This document shows, one piece after another, positions 17,750-27,370 of a stretch of DNA of 64,000 nt. The DNA comes from Gracilibacillus halotolerans. Its GTDB lineage: Bacteria > Bacillota > Bacilli > Bacillales > Amphibacillaceae. The stretch spans positions 1 through 64,000 of the forward strand of contig NZ_JACHON010000005.1 in NCBI RefSeq assembly GCF_014206945.1, in the 5' to 3' direction. The translations under genes and the position numbers were made by a program. The notes beneath the pieces are model-generated. The model saw only the letters and a list, made by a program, of their open reading frames with translations. It searched no databases and was not told where the DNA came from. Position 1 is the first letter of the stretch, and each line of letters begins with the position of its first letter.

Positions 17750-20305
17750 TTAAACACCACATCTTAATTGTGTATTACAGTTTGTACACGTATTACAGCC
17801 ACCGATTTCTTCTACTACACCTTTTCGACAGATAGGACAAGTGTCACCTATTTCAGATCCATAAGTCACTGTATCAACTTCTACTTCGACTTCTGTTGCT
17901 ACTGCAGTAGCTGTCGAACTCGCACTACTATCTTTAAAAATATCCATTTGTTCGCTTCGGTCTTCTTTTGTTAAGGAAAGAACTTGCGTGTCACGGCTTC
18001 CATCGACATATACCGTTCCACCCTTCGCTCCACCTTTCCATAATCGTTCGTAAACTGCTTGTACTTCTTCCACGGAATACCCTTTTGGCGCATTAACGGT
18101 CTTAGATAATGAACTATCTACCCAACGCTGGATGACACACTGTGTATCTGCATGCGCTTCTGGAGCTAATTCCATCGCACTTACGAAATAATCAGGTAAC
18201 GAGTCAGACGTATACTCTGGGAAGTTTGCTAGGAATTCATCAACGATATTAGCGTTCACTTCGATAAATTGACCTAGTCGACCACTTCGGTAATATTTGA
18301 ATGCAAAGTATGGCTCTAATCCCGTACTTACACCTACAAATGTACCTGTACTTCCTGTTGGAGCTACAGTTAGTAAATGACTGTTACGGATACCATGCTC
18401 TAGGATACTTTGACGGATTTCCTCATCCATTTCCTTCATATAACCTGTATCAATAAACTTCTGACGGTTTTCAAGCTCTTCTTGTTTATTCGCACCTTTT
18501 AAGAATGGGAACGAACCTTTTTCTTTCGCTAACTCGACTGAAGTTTTATATGCTGTTTCAGCAATGATCTGGAACACTTGATCGACTATTTTTTGTCCCT
18601 CGTCACTACCATATTTCACACCCATTTTAATTAACAAGTCATGTAGACCCATAACTCCTAGTCCAACACGTCGCTCGCCTAAAGCTTGCTTTGTGTTTTC
18701 TTCTAAGAAGAATGGTGTTGCAGAAATAACGTTATCCTGCATTCTAACACCAATCTCAACAGTTTCCACAAGCTTGTCTACATCTAACTCACGGTTTTCA
18801 AAAGAAGACATATTTGCTAAGTTAACCGCTGCAAGGTTACATACACTATATGGCGCTAGTGGTTGCTCTCCACATGGGTTCGTAGCAACAACTTTTTGAC
18901 CATAAGCTTTCGCGTTTGTTTTGTCGTTCGCATTATCGATAAAGAAAATACCTGGCTCTGCAGAATATGTCGCACAAATATTAATTAAATCCCACAGATC
19001 TTTTGCCTTAATATTGCGGTATGATTTTACTCGCATGTTGTGTTCTGTTTCCCACTCACGAACGTCGCCACACTCGTCCCAATTCTCATTATAATAAGCC
19101 ATTTCTTCCTCATTATAAGAAGCTACATCAGGGAAACGAAGTGTGTATTCCCCATCATTTTCTACAGCTTCCATGAATTCATGGGTTAAACATACAGATA
19201 TATTCGCACCGCTTAAGAAGTCAGGTTGGTGTACCGAATAATGGCCACCCTCGCTTAAGATTTTAACTGCTTCATCATAAGCGTCTTGTTCTTCTGTTAA
19301 AATTTCGATATTATTTCTCTGTTTTTCAGCTACTAAATCGCGAACCATCTCTAATTGTTTTCTTTCTAATACAGATAGTGGTTCAAACTTTAACTTTTCT
19401 TTCGCTAGTGTTTTAATTTGCTCATCGTTTGTCGTGTCAATAATAAAACGAAGAATATATGGATTTTGCATTTTAGATATAATAAATTCAATAATATCAG
19501 GGTGCCAATCAGCAAGCATAATCATTTGTGCACCACGACGGCTTCCACCTTGCTGTACAAGATTCGTCAGCTCAGCTAAATCATTCAACCAAGATACAGC
19601 ACCAGAACTTTTTCCGTTTACACCACGAGCTAGTTCGTTTCTTGGACGCAATGTACTTCCGTTCGTTCCAACTCCACCACCACGGCTCATTATTTCCATA
19701 ACTTTACCACGATGTTCTGCAATTCCTTCTCGACTGTCCTTCATATACGGCATAACAAAACAGTTAAAGTACGTTACGTCAATATTTGCTCCTGCTCCAT
19801 ACATAACTCGACCAGCTGGAACAAAGTTCATTGTCGATAATTCGTTATAAAATTTGTTGAACCACTCTTGTTGTTTTTCTTCCGTCTCTTCTACCTCAGC
19901 TAATCCCCAAGCATTACGCTTCGCAACTTGCTCGTAATAGACCTCTAACGGTTTCTCAATTTGGCTAAAGAAACGCGTAACGATACCGTTCTCCTCTTCT
20001 GTCCCTGCAAGAGGTCCACGCCATTCTTCATCAACTTCAATAACTACTTTTTTCTCATTGTAGTCAATGCTTTTTACAATACCTAAGCCTCTAGCTGGGA
20101 ATTGTGGGTCTTCCTTTACTGTTAACGTTACTTCATCTCCAACAGATAAAGTCTTTAATTCAATGTCTTTAAACGCATAACGATCTTTCCATACAAGCTT
20201 AGATACGCCACTCTGGGTTATGTACATATCCTTCGTTACAGGAAAAACTTGCGGAAATTGTTCGATATCTTTATTTAATTTATCTATATATTTTTCAGTA
20301 TACAT
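17750..20305 (-). CDS. nrdJ: Class II (adenosylcobalamin-dependent) ribonucleotide reductase
   Basis: An 851-residue cytoplasmic enzyme that makes deoxyribonucleotides for DNA synthesis using vitamin B12 coenzyme. Seen in the sequence: C182 in YFNCFV (one of the redox cysteine pair), the glycine-rich SRGGGVGTNGS region, C478 and E480 in NPCGEQPL (radical site), APTGSTGTFVGVSTG, and a C-terminal zinc-ribbon-like tail with CPIC and CNTCTNC ending in RCGV. Length fits the class II family. It is a single-gene unit with its own terminator. Two NrdR-type boxes lie upstream, so NrdR repression is likely. It needs an external or de novo cobalamin supply, which this window does not show. Confidence 0.93.
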   Translation of the reverse strand: MYTEKYIDKLNKDIEQFPQVFPVTKDMYITQSGVSKLVWKDRYAFKDIELKTLSVGDEVTLTVKEDPQFPARGLGIVKSIDYNEKKVVIEVDEEWRGPLAGTEEENGIVTRFFSQIEKPLEVYYEQVAKRNAWGLAEVEETEEKQQEWFNKFYNELSTMNFVPAGRVMYGAGANIDVTYFNCFVMPYMKDSREGIAEHRGKVMEIMSRGGGVGTNGSTLRPRNELARGVNGKSSGAVSWLNDLAELTNLVQQGGSRRGAQMIMLADWHPDIIEFIISKMQNPYILRFIIDTTNDEQIKTLAKEKLKFEPLSVLERKQLEMVRDLVAEKQRNNIEILTEEQDAYDEAVKILSEGGHYSVHQPDFLSGANISVCLTHEFMEAVENDGEYTLRFPDVASYNEEEMAYYNENWDECGDVREWETEHNMRVKSYRNIKAKDLWDLINICATYSAEPGIFFIDNANDKTNAKAYGQKVVATNPCGEQPLAPYSVCNLAAVNLANMSSFENRELDVDKLVETVEIGVRMQDNVISATPFFLEENTKQALGERRVGLGVMGLHDLLIKMGVKYGSDEGQKIVDQVFQIIAETAYKTSVELAKEKGSFPFLKGANKQEELENRQKFIDTGYMKEMDEEIRQSILEHGIRNSHLLTVAPTGSTGTFVGVSTGLEPYFAFKYYRSGRLGQFIEVNANIVDEFLANFPEYTSDSLPDYFVSAMELAPEAHADTQCVIQRWVDSSLSKTVNAPKGYSVEEVQAVYERLWKGGAKGGTVYVDGSRDTQVLSLTKEDRSEQMDIFKDSSASSTATAVATEVEVEVDTVTYGSEIGDTCPICRKGVVEEIGGCNTCTNCNTQLRCGV

Positions 20306-20381
20306 CTTTTCGACTTCCCCTCATGAGCAAATAATCATCTTTAACTATCATAAAACTCTACCCAATAAAAATCAACCTAAA

Positions 20382-20428
20382 ACACCATATATTGATGAAA
20401 TCATACCTTTTGTCACAACATATTGTGT
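20382..20428. promoter_or_regulatory. Pair of NrdR boxes upstream of nrdJ
   Basis: ACACCATATATTGATG (20382-20397) and TCACAACATATTGTGT (20413-20428) resemble the NrdR consensus ACACWATATATWGTGT. Their centres are 31 bases apart, three helical turns, as in known NrdR operators. The second is the better palindrome. They lie 77-123 bases before the nrdJ start. Confidence 0.75.
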
Positions 20429-20471
20429 ACTTATAGGGTTTTCACCGTTATATATAGGATGCCTCATTCTT

Positions 20472-21671
20472 TTAAATTATCGTACCTTTTTTACGATTAA
20501 AAATTAACAGGAATATATATAATAACATAGCAATCAAGACAGAAACAGCAGATGCTAAATAAATTTCTTTATATCCAAACATAGAGGCAACTAGTCCAAA
20601 CAGTAACGCTCCTGCTCCTACCCCTAGATCAAAAAAGGAAAAAAAGGTAGCATTAGCCATTCCCTTACGTTTGATTGACGCTTTGTCAACTGCCCATGCC
20701 TGTAATGCAGGCTGAACTGCACCAAAACCTAACCCATACATGCTCGCCGCAATAAACAATACCGTGGCGCTCGGAAGCCACATAAGTAGCAGCATGGCAC
20801 CAAAAACAAACATAGTTCCTGGTAAAAAGACTGCTATATGGCCGTGCCTATCATAGAGCTTTCCTGCAAAGGCACGAGATATCATCAGAAATAAAGCATA
20901 GAGTAAGAAATATCCCTCTATCCCACCTATTTGCTCTTGCTCTGTGTAAACAGGCAAAAATGTCGCAATCCCTCCAAAGGTTATCGTAATAAAAAATAGA
21001 AGGATTGATGGCTGAATCGCTGACTTTTCAAATAGGTCCCACTTCTTTTTGGCAGTTGTTTTCACTATCTCTGATTTTTCGACCTCTTTATATGTAATAA
21101 AATGAGATAAAATAAAAGCGATAAGCCCTAACGTTGCTGCAATAATAAAGAGCCATGTAAAAGAAATCTTTCCATATAACGCCAGGCCTAATGATGGTCC
21201 AAATGCTAGTGCAAAGTTTCCTGACAAACCGAAATAACCGATACCTTCACCTCGACGGCGGGCTGGTATTAAATCTGTAGCAATGGTCCCTGTTGCAGTC
21301 GTCGAATATCCCCAACCTACTCCTTGAACCACGCGCATAATAAGTAAGAACACGATACTCGTAATAAAAGCAAACGAGCCAACGGAAAGTACAAAAATAA
21401 TCAAACCAATTAAGTAAACAAATTTTCTCCCTTTCGTTTCTAGTAGATGACCCGCATTTGGCCGAACGAGAAGGGCTGAAAAAGTAAAAAAACCAACTAT
21501 TAGACCAATCATTTGGTCACTACCACCTAATTCCTTCACAAAAAGTGGTAGAGTTGGTAATGTCATCTGAAATCCTAAAAAAATAAAAAAGTTTGCAACA
21601 CAAATAATAGTGAAATCTTTTGTCCAAATCTTGGTGTTCTCAGAGGCTTTACTTACCAAAGACTCTTCCAA
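20472..21671 (-). CDS. MFS transporter
   Basis: A 12-helix major facilitator of about 399 residues in the cytoplasmic membrane, probably a drug or metabolite exporter by shape. MFS signs are the loop after helix 2 (LLVRPNAGHLLETKGRKF) and the helix 4 region RVVQGVGWGYSTTATG. A TTG at 21677 is possible, but the GGAG site would then be only 2 bases away. The second TTG at 21671 gives 8 bases and is preferred. It lies leftward, downstream of the NCS2 permease gene with a gap of 84 bases, and may be cotranscribed with it. The substrate is unknown. Confidence 0.8.
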   Translation of the reverse strand: MEESLVSKASENTKIWTKDFTIICVANFFIFLGFQMTLPTLPLFVKELGGSDQMIGLIVGFFTFSALLVRPNAGHLLETKGRKFVYLIGLIIFVLSVGSFAFITSIVFLLIMRVVQGVGWGYSTTATGTIATDLIPARRRGEGIGYFGLSGNFALAFGPSLGLALYGKISFTWLFIIAATLGLIAFILSHFITYKEVEKSEIVKTTAKKKWDLFEKSAIQPSILLFFITITFGGIATFLPVYTEQEQIGGIEGYFLLYALFLMISRAFAGKLYDRHGHIAVFLPGTMFVFGAMLLLMWLPSATVLFIAASMYGLGFGAVQPALQAWAVDKASIKRKGMANATFFSFFDLGVGAGALLFGLVASMFGYKEIYLASAVSVLIAMLLYIFLLIFNRKKGTII

Positions 21672-21755
21672 TGACAAGACTCCTTTTTAGTTAAATTTAA
21701 TGTTTGCGCATGAACTATTATAATATGATTCAACGATGACAGGAAATTATCTGTC

Positions 21756-23027
21756 TCATTCTTTCCATAATTGTTCTAGTATAATGACAAGGCCTGTTCC
21801 GACAAGCAATCCGTTTCCTAAAACATTTTGCACAATAGAAGGTAATCCAGCAAAAACTTCGGCAGGTAAAAATAAAGATCCCATTCCGATTAAGTAAGCA
21901 ATACCTACGATTATTATTTTTCTTTGATCCAATTTTTCCATCGTCACATTCTTCAACGCTAAGCCGACTAACTGAATAAAGGACGCCATTAAAGCTGCAT
22001 TCGCAATTGGTGAAGGAATGCTTGAGATAAAGGAAACTAATGGAGGAAATAGGGAAACAACCATTAATAATAAAGCCGCATATAAAAATGGTGCTTTTCG
22101 TTTTTGTCCTGTTAAACCGATGAAACCTGCAGATGTTGATAAAGAGACATTTGCAACAGCTGCAAATAATCCTGCTAAACCATGATTAATACCAGCGACC
22201 ATCGTACCTTTACTTACTTGCTTCGAGTAATCCTTTGTATCATTACCGAGGGTTTGATCAATGGCAATAATAGATGCAACAAGATTAGAAATTAATATGA
22301 TTGCTGTAATAAACGCAATAACAACCGCACTCCAGTCAAAAGTAGGTGTTCCAAAAGCAAAGATTTCCGGTAGAGCAAATAAGGAGAACTCTCCTCTATC
22401 TTGTCCGCCTATGAAAAGTGTGTAGGCAATCCATCCAATTATAATTCCGATTAGAATCGAATAATTTTTCAACCAACCTTTACCAAACGTAGAGAGCCCT
22501 AACACAATGAAAAAGGTTAGAAAAGCTAATCCTGCTTGCTTTAACTGAATCGTACTTCCACTTCCCTGTAAACCGAGCATCCCCTGGAGAAACGTACCAC
22601 TTAATTGTACCGTCAATAATAAAAAGAAGGTCCCTGTAACAAGTGGTGTAAAAATAAACAACAATTTTTGCGCTAAGCGAAAGAGACCGAATAAAAATAA
22701 AAAGATACCTGTCAAAATCATAATCGCTTCTAATAAACGTAACGAATCCGTATATGTATTTCCACCTTGTACACCTGTTACGGCCATTACCGAGAAGATA
22801 CTAATCCAAATACCTGCGGGTCCTTCCATAATCGGAAGTCGATGGCCTATTAATCCTTGTAACAAAGAGGTCAACCCGACAATAAAAAATGTCCGTTGCA
22901 TAAGTCCAGACAACTCTACAAAATTCAATTCATATAAGCTAGCGATAATTATTGGGATTGCTACCGTGCTAGCTAGTAGAAATACAAACCACTGAATCGT
23001 TTCCATGACCGAATTTGTCCGTAACAT
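21756..23027 (-). CDS. NCS2-family purine/pyrimidine permease
   Basis: A 423-residue membrane protein of the uracil/xanthine permease family, with about 12-14 helices. Typical stretches are GHRLPIMEGPAGIWISIFSV near residue 62 and VSLSTSAGFIGLTGQKRKAP near 300, the latter matching the conserved region where NCS2 carriers bind substrate. It should import a nucleobase with protons. Start ATG at the end of a 296-base divergent gap shared with the rhamnogalacturonan lyase gene. No purine riboswitch is seen there. Which base it carries cannot be told. Confidence 0.8.
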   Translation of the reverse strand: MLRTNSVMETIQWFVFLLASTVAIPIIIASLYELNFVELSGLMQRTFFIVGLTSLLQGLIGHRLPIMEGPAGIWISIFSVMAVTGVQGGNTYTDSLRLLEAIMILTGIFLFLFGLFRLAQKLLFIFTPLVTGTFFLLLTVQLSGTFLQGMLGLQGSGSTIQLKQAGLAFLTFFIVLGLSTFGKGWLKNYSILIGIIIGWIAYTLFIGGQDRGEFSLFALPEIFAFGTPTFDWSAVVIAFITAIILISNLVASIIAIDQTLGNDTKDYSKQVSKGTMVAGINHGLAGLFAAVANVSLSTSAGFIGLTGQKRKAPFLYAALLLMVVSLFPPLVSFISSIPSPIANAALMASFIQLVGLALKNVTMEKLDQRKIIIVGIAYLIGMGSLFLPAEVFAGLPSIVQNVLGNGLLVGTGLVIILEQLWKE

Positions 23028-23289
23028 CTTCCCATCTCCATCTCTATATAACTAAAAAAATATTCTACCGACTGTCTTTTTATAAATACCCTTTTATAGA
23101 AATGTTACGACGAATATAATGTAATGTAAAATAGTACCACTTCAACGGCATATAAAATTCAGAGGTCTTTCATTAAAAATCAGTGATTTTATTGACTTTT
23201 CGTCAATCAATATTTAAACTATTCGTTAACTATGTATCCGGGTACATAATGAGAGGAGCTCATCCGCTTCTTAAATTTTTCTAGCCAAT

Positions 23290-23303
23290 TGTAAGCGCTA
23301 TCA
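23290..23303 (+). promoter_or_regulatory. Consensus cre site before the rhamnogalacturonan lyase
   Basis: TGTAAGCGCTATCA matches the CcpA cre consensus TGWAANCGNTNWCA at all 14 positions. It lies 21 bases upstream of the start codon, so CcpA would block transcription when preferred sugars are present. Farther upstream, TTGACTTTTCGTCAA (about 23195-23209) is an inverted repeat that overlaps a plausible -35 element. Confidence 0.8.
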
Positions 23304-23323
23304 AAATATGAAGGAGTGTTATT

Positions 23324-26248
23324 TTGAGAAAATCTCTAATTATTTCTCTAATCGTCGTGCTCGTTTTTAGTCTGTTCCCGCCTAACACATCTAATGTTCA
23401 TGCACAAAGCAACACTTCCTATTTATTTGATTTTGGTTCGCCAACTAGTCCAGTGGCAGACGGCTATACCCAAGTGCACAATCAGCTAGTCTATGACGAG
23501 GAAAAGGGATATGGTCTAAGTAAAGAAATTGATAATCGAGATAGGGGTAACCCAGATGATCTAAGAAGAGATTTTGTTATTGGATCTGACTACTCGTTTA
23601 CACTTGATTTAGAAAATGGCGATTATTTTGTCCGCATTATTGCTGGAGATGATATTGCTTTTAACCGTTCGAGCTTTGTGATTAACGGGGAGGATTATGG
23701 CAATATAACATCTGGTGGTGGTGACTATGCAGAATTATTGGCTAATGTCACGATAGCGGATGGAAAGCTTGTCATTGACATTGGCGAAAATGGTCGTATT
23801 AATGGTCTTGAAATTATGCCAGCAACAAAGGTAGAAAATCTCATGGTTGATTCTGTAACGATTGATAGCGAAAGTGCTGTTACCCTGTCTTGGGATTCGA
23901 ATGACTCAGCGGAGTATTATAACATTTACCGCAAACAAGGAGAACAGGATTTCCGAAAAATCGGTCAAGCTGATGAATCTTTATACGAAGATACAGATGT
24001 TGCCTTAGGGGAGGAATATACGTATGCCGTTACGCTTGTTCATACATCGGGAATCGAAACCGAAAAAAGTAATGAAGTAACTGCATTATTACGTGATGAA
24101 AATCAACAACCACCTCAAGCACCAACAAACGTTCAAGTAGCAGACGCACAACTTAATTCTGTTAGCTTGACGTGGCAAGAAGCAAATGATGCTTTGGCTT
24201 ATCATGTCTATCGTGCAAAATATAATCCAGCCGATTATCCAGACGGTGCTGTGAAGTTTGAACAAATCGCAACAGTTACTGACACCACATATACAGACGA
24301 AGATATTTTGACCCATTACAACCATTATTATCAGGTACGTGCGGTTAATAGCGGTGGTACATCCGAGCCTTCCGCTATAGCAGAATCACCAGTTACTGAA
24401 GTGTTATATCGACAAATGGAAAAATTAGATCGCGCTTTAGTAGCTGTACCTTCTGATGGTGGTGTTTACGTAGGGTGGAAAATGCTTGGCACAGATCCGA
24501 AAGATGTTAAATTCCACTTATTTAGAGACGGAAAGAAAGTAAACAAACAACCGATTCAAAACAGTACGAACTATTTTGATGAGAATGGTACGGTAGATTC
24601 CACTTATCAAGTGAAAGTAATCAAAGGTAGTGGCGATAAAGTAACAAAAGAAGTCGGAGTCTGGTCTCAAGAATATTTAGATATTCCATTAGATAAACCT
24701 GAAGGTGGCACTACACCAGATGGCGTGGATTTTACTTATAGCGCTAATGATGCAAGCGTCGGTGATCTAGATGGCGATGGCGAGTATGAAATCATTCTTA
24801 AATGGGATCCGTCGAATTCTAAGGATAATTCCCACTCAGGATATACTGGTAATGTATATTTGGACGCCTATAAATTGGACGGAACAAAGCTGTGGAGGCT
24901 CGATTTAGGACAAAATATCCGTGCAGGAGCTCATTACACCCAATTCCTCGTCTATGATTTTGACGGTGATGGGAAATCTGAAGTCGTTCTCAAAACTGCA
25001 GATGGAACGATTGACGGACAAGGTAATGTGATTGGCGATGCGAACTCAGACTGGCGTAATAGTAATGGATACATTTTAGACGGTCCTGAATTTCTAACTG
25101 TTTTTGAAGGAGAAACTGGGAAAGAACTTGCAACAACAGACTATATTCCTCCAAGAGGCAATGTAAACGATTGGGGAGACGGATATGGAAATCGCGTCGA
25201 TCGTTTCTTAGCAGGTGTGGCTTACCTTGATGGAGAACGACCTAGCATTGTAATGGCACGAGGTTATTATACACGGTCTGTTCTTGCTGCATTTAATTAT
25301 CGGGATGGCCAGTTAACAGAGGAATGGGTGTTTGACAGTGATGAAGAAGGTAATGAAGCCTACGCTGGACAAGGAAACCACAGTTTATCAGTAGCGGACG
25401 TGGACCGTGATGGAAAAGATGAAATCATTTATGGTGCCGCAGTTATTGATCATGACGGTACAGGTCTTCACTCTACTGGATGGGGACATGGCGATGCACA
25501 ACATGTGAGTGACCTAGATCCAAATCGTCCGGGATTAGAAATTTTCCAAGTACATGAGAATGCCTCCATTCCAATTGGTTATGGTATTCGTGACGCAGAG
25601 TCTGGCGAGAAAATATTCGGTGTTGATTTAGCAAGAGACGTTGGACGTGGACTCGCGGCGGATATAGATCCTCGTTATGATGGAGCGGAATTTTGGTCCT
25701 CTGTTGCTTGGGATGGAAATAGCGGCAATGGATTACATGCTGTTACAGGCGAATTGATTACTACAAAAACACCTAGATCGGCAAACCACGCAATTTGGTG
25801 GGATGGAGATTTAGGCCGTGAATTACTCGATCATACCTTTAACCCTGATACGGATCCACACGGTGTCGGAAAAATTGATAAATGGGATTGGGAAAAAGAA
25901 GAGTTAGTGAATCTATTAACTGCAGACGGAACGCGAAGTAACAACTGGACAAAAGGTAACCCTTCCCTACAAGCAGATATTTTAGGTGATTGGCGTGAAG
26001 AAGTAATTTGGCCGACAGCAGATAGTGAGGCACTGCGGATATATACAACGACAGATATAACAGAAGAAAAGATCCATACGCTAATGCATGATCCTGTGTA
26101 CAGATTATCGGTTGCGTGGCAAAATGTTGCTTATAATCAACCACCACATACCGGATTTTTCTTAGGATTTGGTATGGATGAGGTAGAGCGACCAAACATT
26201 TATACAGGTGATAAACTATTCGGTCCAGATAAAAAGAGACATAAGTAA
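23324..26248 (+). CDS. Secreted rhamnogalacturonan lyase, PL11 family
   Basis: A 974-residue extracellular enzyme that cuts the rhamnose-galacturonate backbone of pectin by beta-elimination. The order is: signal peptide (1-28, ending VHA), a malectin-like carbohydrate-binding module with YLFDFGS (about 32-165), two fibronectin type III domains (about 168-255 and 263-355), then the PL11 beta-propeller from about 357 (QMEKLDRALVAVP). The propeller has calcium-loop-like repeats such as GDLDGDGEYE, FDGDGKSE and DVDRDGKDE, and ends near LGFGMDEVERP. The B. subtilis relatives are YesW and YesX. The start is TTG, with AAGGAG 8 bases upstream. It stands alone behind a cre site and a promoter-like region. 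Confidence 0.92.
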   Translation: MRKSLIISLIVVLVFSLFPPNTSNVHAQSNTSYLFDFGSPTSPVADGYTQVHNQLVYDEEKGYGLSKEIDNRDRGNPDDLRRDFVIGSDYSFTLDLENGDYFVRIIAGDDIAFNRSSFVINGEDYGNITSGGGDYAELLANVTIADGKLVIDIGENGRINGLEIMPATKVENLMVDSVTIDSESAVTLSWDSNDSAEYYNIYRKQGEQDFRKIGQADESLYEDTDVALGEEYTYAVTLVHTSGIETEKSNEVTALLRDENQQPPQAPTNVQVADAQLNSVSLTWQEANDALAYHVYRAKYNPADYPDGAVKFEQIATVTDTTYTDEDILTHYNHYYQVRAVNSGGTSEPSAIAESPVTEVLYRQMEKLDRALVAVPSDGGVYVGWKMLGTDPKDVKFHLFRDGKKVNKQPIQNSTNYFDENGTVDSTYQVKVIKGSGDKVTKEVGVWSQEYLDIPLDKPEGGTTPDGVDFTYSANDASVGDLDGDGEYEIILKWDPSNSKDNSHSGYTGNVYLDAYKLDGTKLWRLDLGQNIRAGAHYTQFLVYDFDGDGKSEVVLKTADGTIDGQGNVIGDANSDWRNSNGYILDGPEFLTVFEGETGKELATTDYIPPRGNVNDWGDGYGNRVDRFLAGVAYLDGERPSIVMARGYYTRSVLAAFNYRDGQLTEEWVFDSDEEGNEAYAGQGNHSLSVADVDRDGKDEIIYGAAVIDHDGTGLHSTGWGHGDAQHVSDLDPNRPGLEIFQVHENASIPIGYGIRDAESGEKIFGVDLARDVGRGLAADIDPRYDGAEFWSSVAWDGNSGNGLHAVTGELITTKTPRSANHAIWWDGDLGRELLDHTFNPDTDPHGVGKIDKWDWEKEELVNLLTADGTRSNNWTKGNPSLQADILGDWREEVIWPTADSEALRIYTTTDITEEKIHTLMHDPVYRLSVAWQNVAYNQPPHTGFFLGFGMDEVERPNIYTGDKLFGPDKKRHK

Positions 26249-26253
26249 TCAGA

Positions 26254-26285
26254 AGAAGAGGCTCTCTGAGTGGAGAGCCTCTTCT
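26254..26285 (+). terminator. Hairpin after the rhamnogalacturonan lyase gene
   Basis: AGAAGAGGCTCTC (26254-26266) pairs perfectly with GAGAGCCTCTTCT (26273-26285). No strong T-run follows, but the 13-base stem directly after the stop makes it a likely 3' end. Confidence 0.7.
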
Positions 26286-26317
26286 AAATGAATATGTAAT
26301 AATTTAAATAAATACTA

Positions 26318-26554
26318 TTAACGCGGGTTTCTACATAGACCAGGGATTAAGAAAATATCTATGAAAAGCCAAATCCCTACAATAGGAAGGATAAACCAAC
26401 CGATGATTAGGAATGTCGTTGCCCAACCAAAAAGACTTAATAGTAATTGAACAATTCCAGTTCCAGTTCTTCCCGTATAAAATCGGTGAATTCCTAACAT
26501 TCCAAAAAAGAACCATAAAATGTAAGCAACAGCTATGCTCTTCTGATTTACCAT
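26318..26554 (-). CDS. TM2-domain membrane protein
   Basis: A protein of 78 residues with two membrane helices joined by a short loop. The helix-loop pattern (AYILWFFFGMLGIHRFYTGR) is the TM2 domain signature. The domain's function in bacteria is unknown. The ATG at 26554 was chosen because a TAGGGGG site lies 10 bases upstream. An in-frame GTG at 26566 is only one base from that site. It is a single gene next to a repeat array. Confidence 0.82.
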   Translation of the reverse strand: MVNQKSIAVAYILWFFFGMLGIHRFYTGRTGTGIVQLLLSLFGWATTFLIIGWFILPIVGIWLFIDIFLIPGLCRNPR

Positions 26555-26738
26555 GATGTTTTGCACCCCCTACTTACAACAATCTTTATTATTATTTCAC
26601 ATAAAAAATATTAAGGAAAGTGCATTAAAGTCATAACAGTTATTACCATTAGGCTAAAATAAACGTTACATTCCTTTTTCTGAGTGAATTAACCTACTTT
26701 AGAAACGAATCATGCACGACATTGGACAATAGTGCGTT

Positions 26739-27049
26739 TCACTCCTGATAGAGCACCCTCCACTCCGGATAGAACTCGAGCACTCGCGATAGAGCATACT
26801 TCACTCCGATTAGAACTGAATTACTCGCGATAGAGCACACTTCACTCTAGATAGAATTGAAACACTCATGATAGAGCACTCTCCACTCCGGATAGAACTG
26901 AAGCACTCGCGATAGAGTACCCTCCACTCTGGATAGAACTCGAGCACTCGCGATAGAGCATACTTCACTCTGGATAGAACTAAATTACTCGCGATAGAGC
27001 ACCCTCCACTCCGGATAGAACTGCAACACTCGCGATAGAGCACTCTAGA
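26739..27049. repeat. 41 bp-period array, CTATC sub-family (minus orientation)
   Basis: About 15 half-units alternate between CACTCGCGATAGAGCA-like and CCACTCCGGATAGAACTGA-like versions, 20 or 21 bases each. On the minus strand they read CTATCGCGAGTG and CTATCCGGAGTG, which matches the arrays at 37388-37819 and 53701-54304. There are no spacers. Frames open through it are by-products of the repeat. Confidence 0.85.
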
Positions 27050-27081
27050 CACATATCTCATAAGGTTTTAGTATTTAATAG

Positions 27082-27268
27082 TCACGTATTGAGACGCTTG
27101 AATCTCATATTAAACTGAGTTATCCGATATTGACACGCTCGAATCTGATATTAAACTGAGTTATCTAATTTTGACACGCTCGAATCTGATATTAAACTGA
27201 GTTATCTGATTTTGACATGCTCGAATCTGATATTAAACTGAGTTATCCGATATTGACACCCTCGAAAA
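27082..27268. repeat. 41 bp-period array, AT-rich sub-family (minus orientation)
   Basis: The unit GTTATCTGATTTTGACACGC plus TCGAATCTGATATTAAACTGA recurs about four and a half times with few changes. On the minus strand the core reads TTTAATATCAGATTCGAG, related to TTTAACATTAGATTCAGTG at 37161-37355. On that strand it precedes the CTATC sub-family array, as in the other loci. Confidence 0.85.
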
Positions 27269-27370
27269 CTGTATCATTCCTACACAAAAAAATAAACTGG
27301 ATACCTACCATAATAGATATCCAGATGTATAATACCTTATCTAATTTTTACAAATCGTCTCTTATTAATT

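Noticed and set aside
20306-20471. Cobalamin riboswitch before nrdJ
   Set aside because: The region is too short and lacks the B12-box core; the visible signals are NrdR-type palindromes.
23028-23323. Purine riboswitch before the NCS2 permease
   Set aside because: I could not find the paired P2/P3 loops of the purine aptamer. The visible inverted repeat, TTGACTTTTCGTCAA, is too short.
26810-27061. 83-codon leftward open frame in the intergenic region
   Set aside because: Same reason: it lies wholly in the CTATC-type array and its peptide repeats every 41 codons with the DNA unit.
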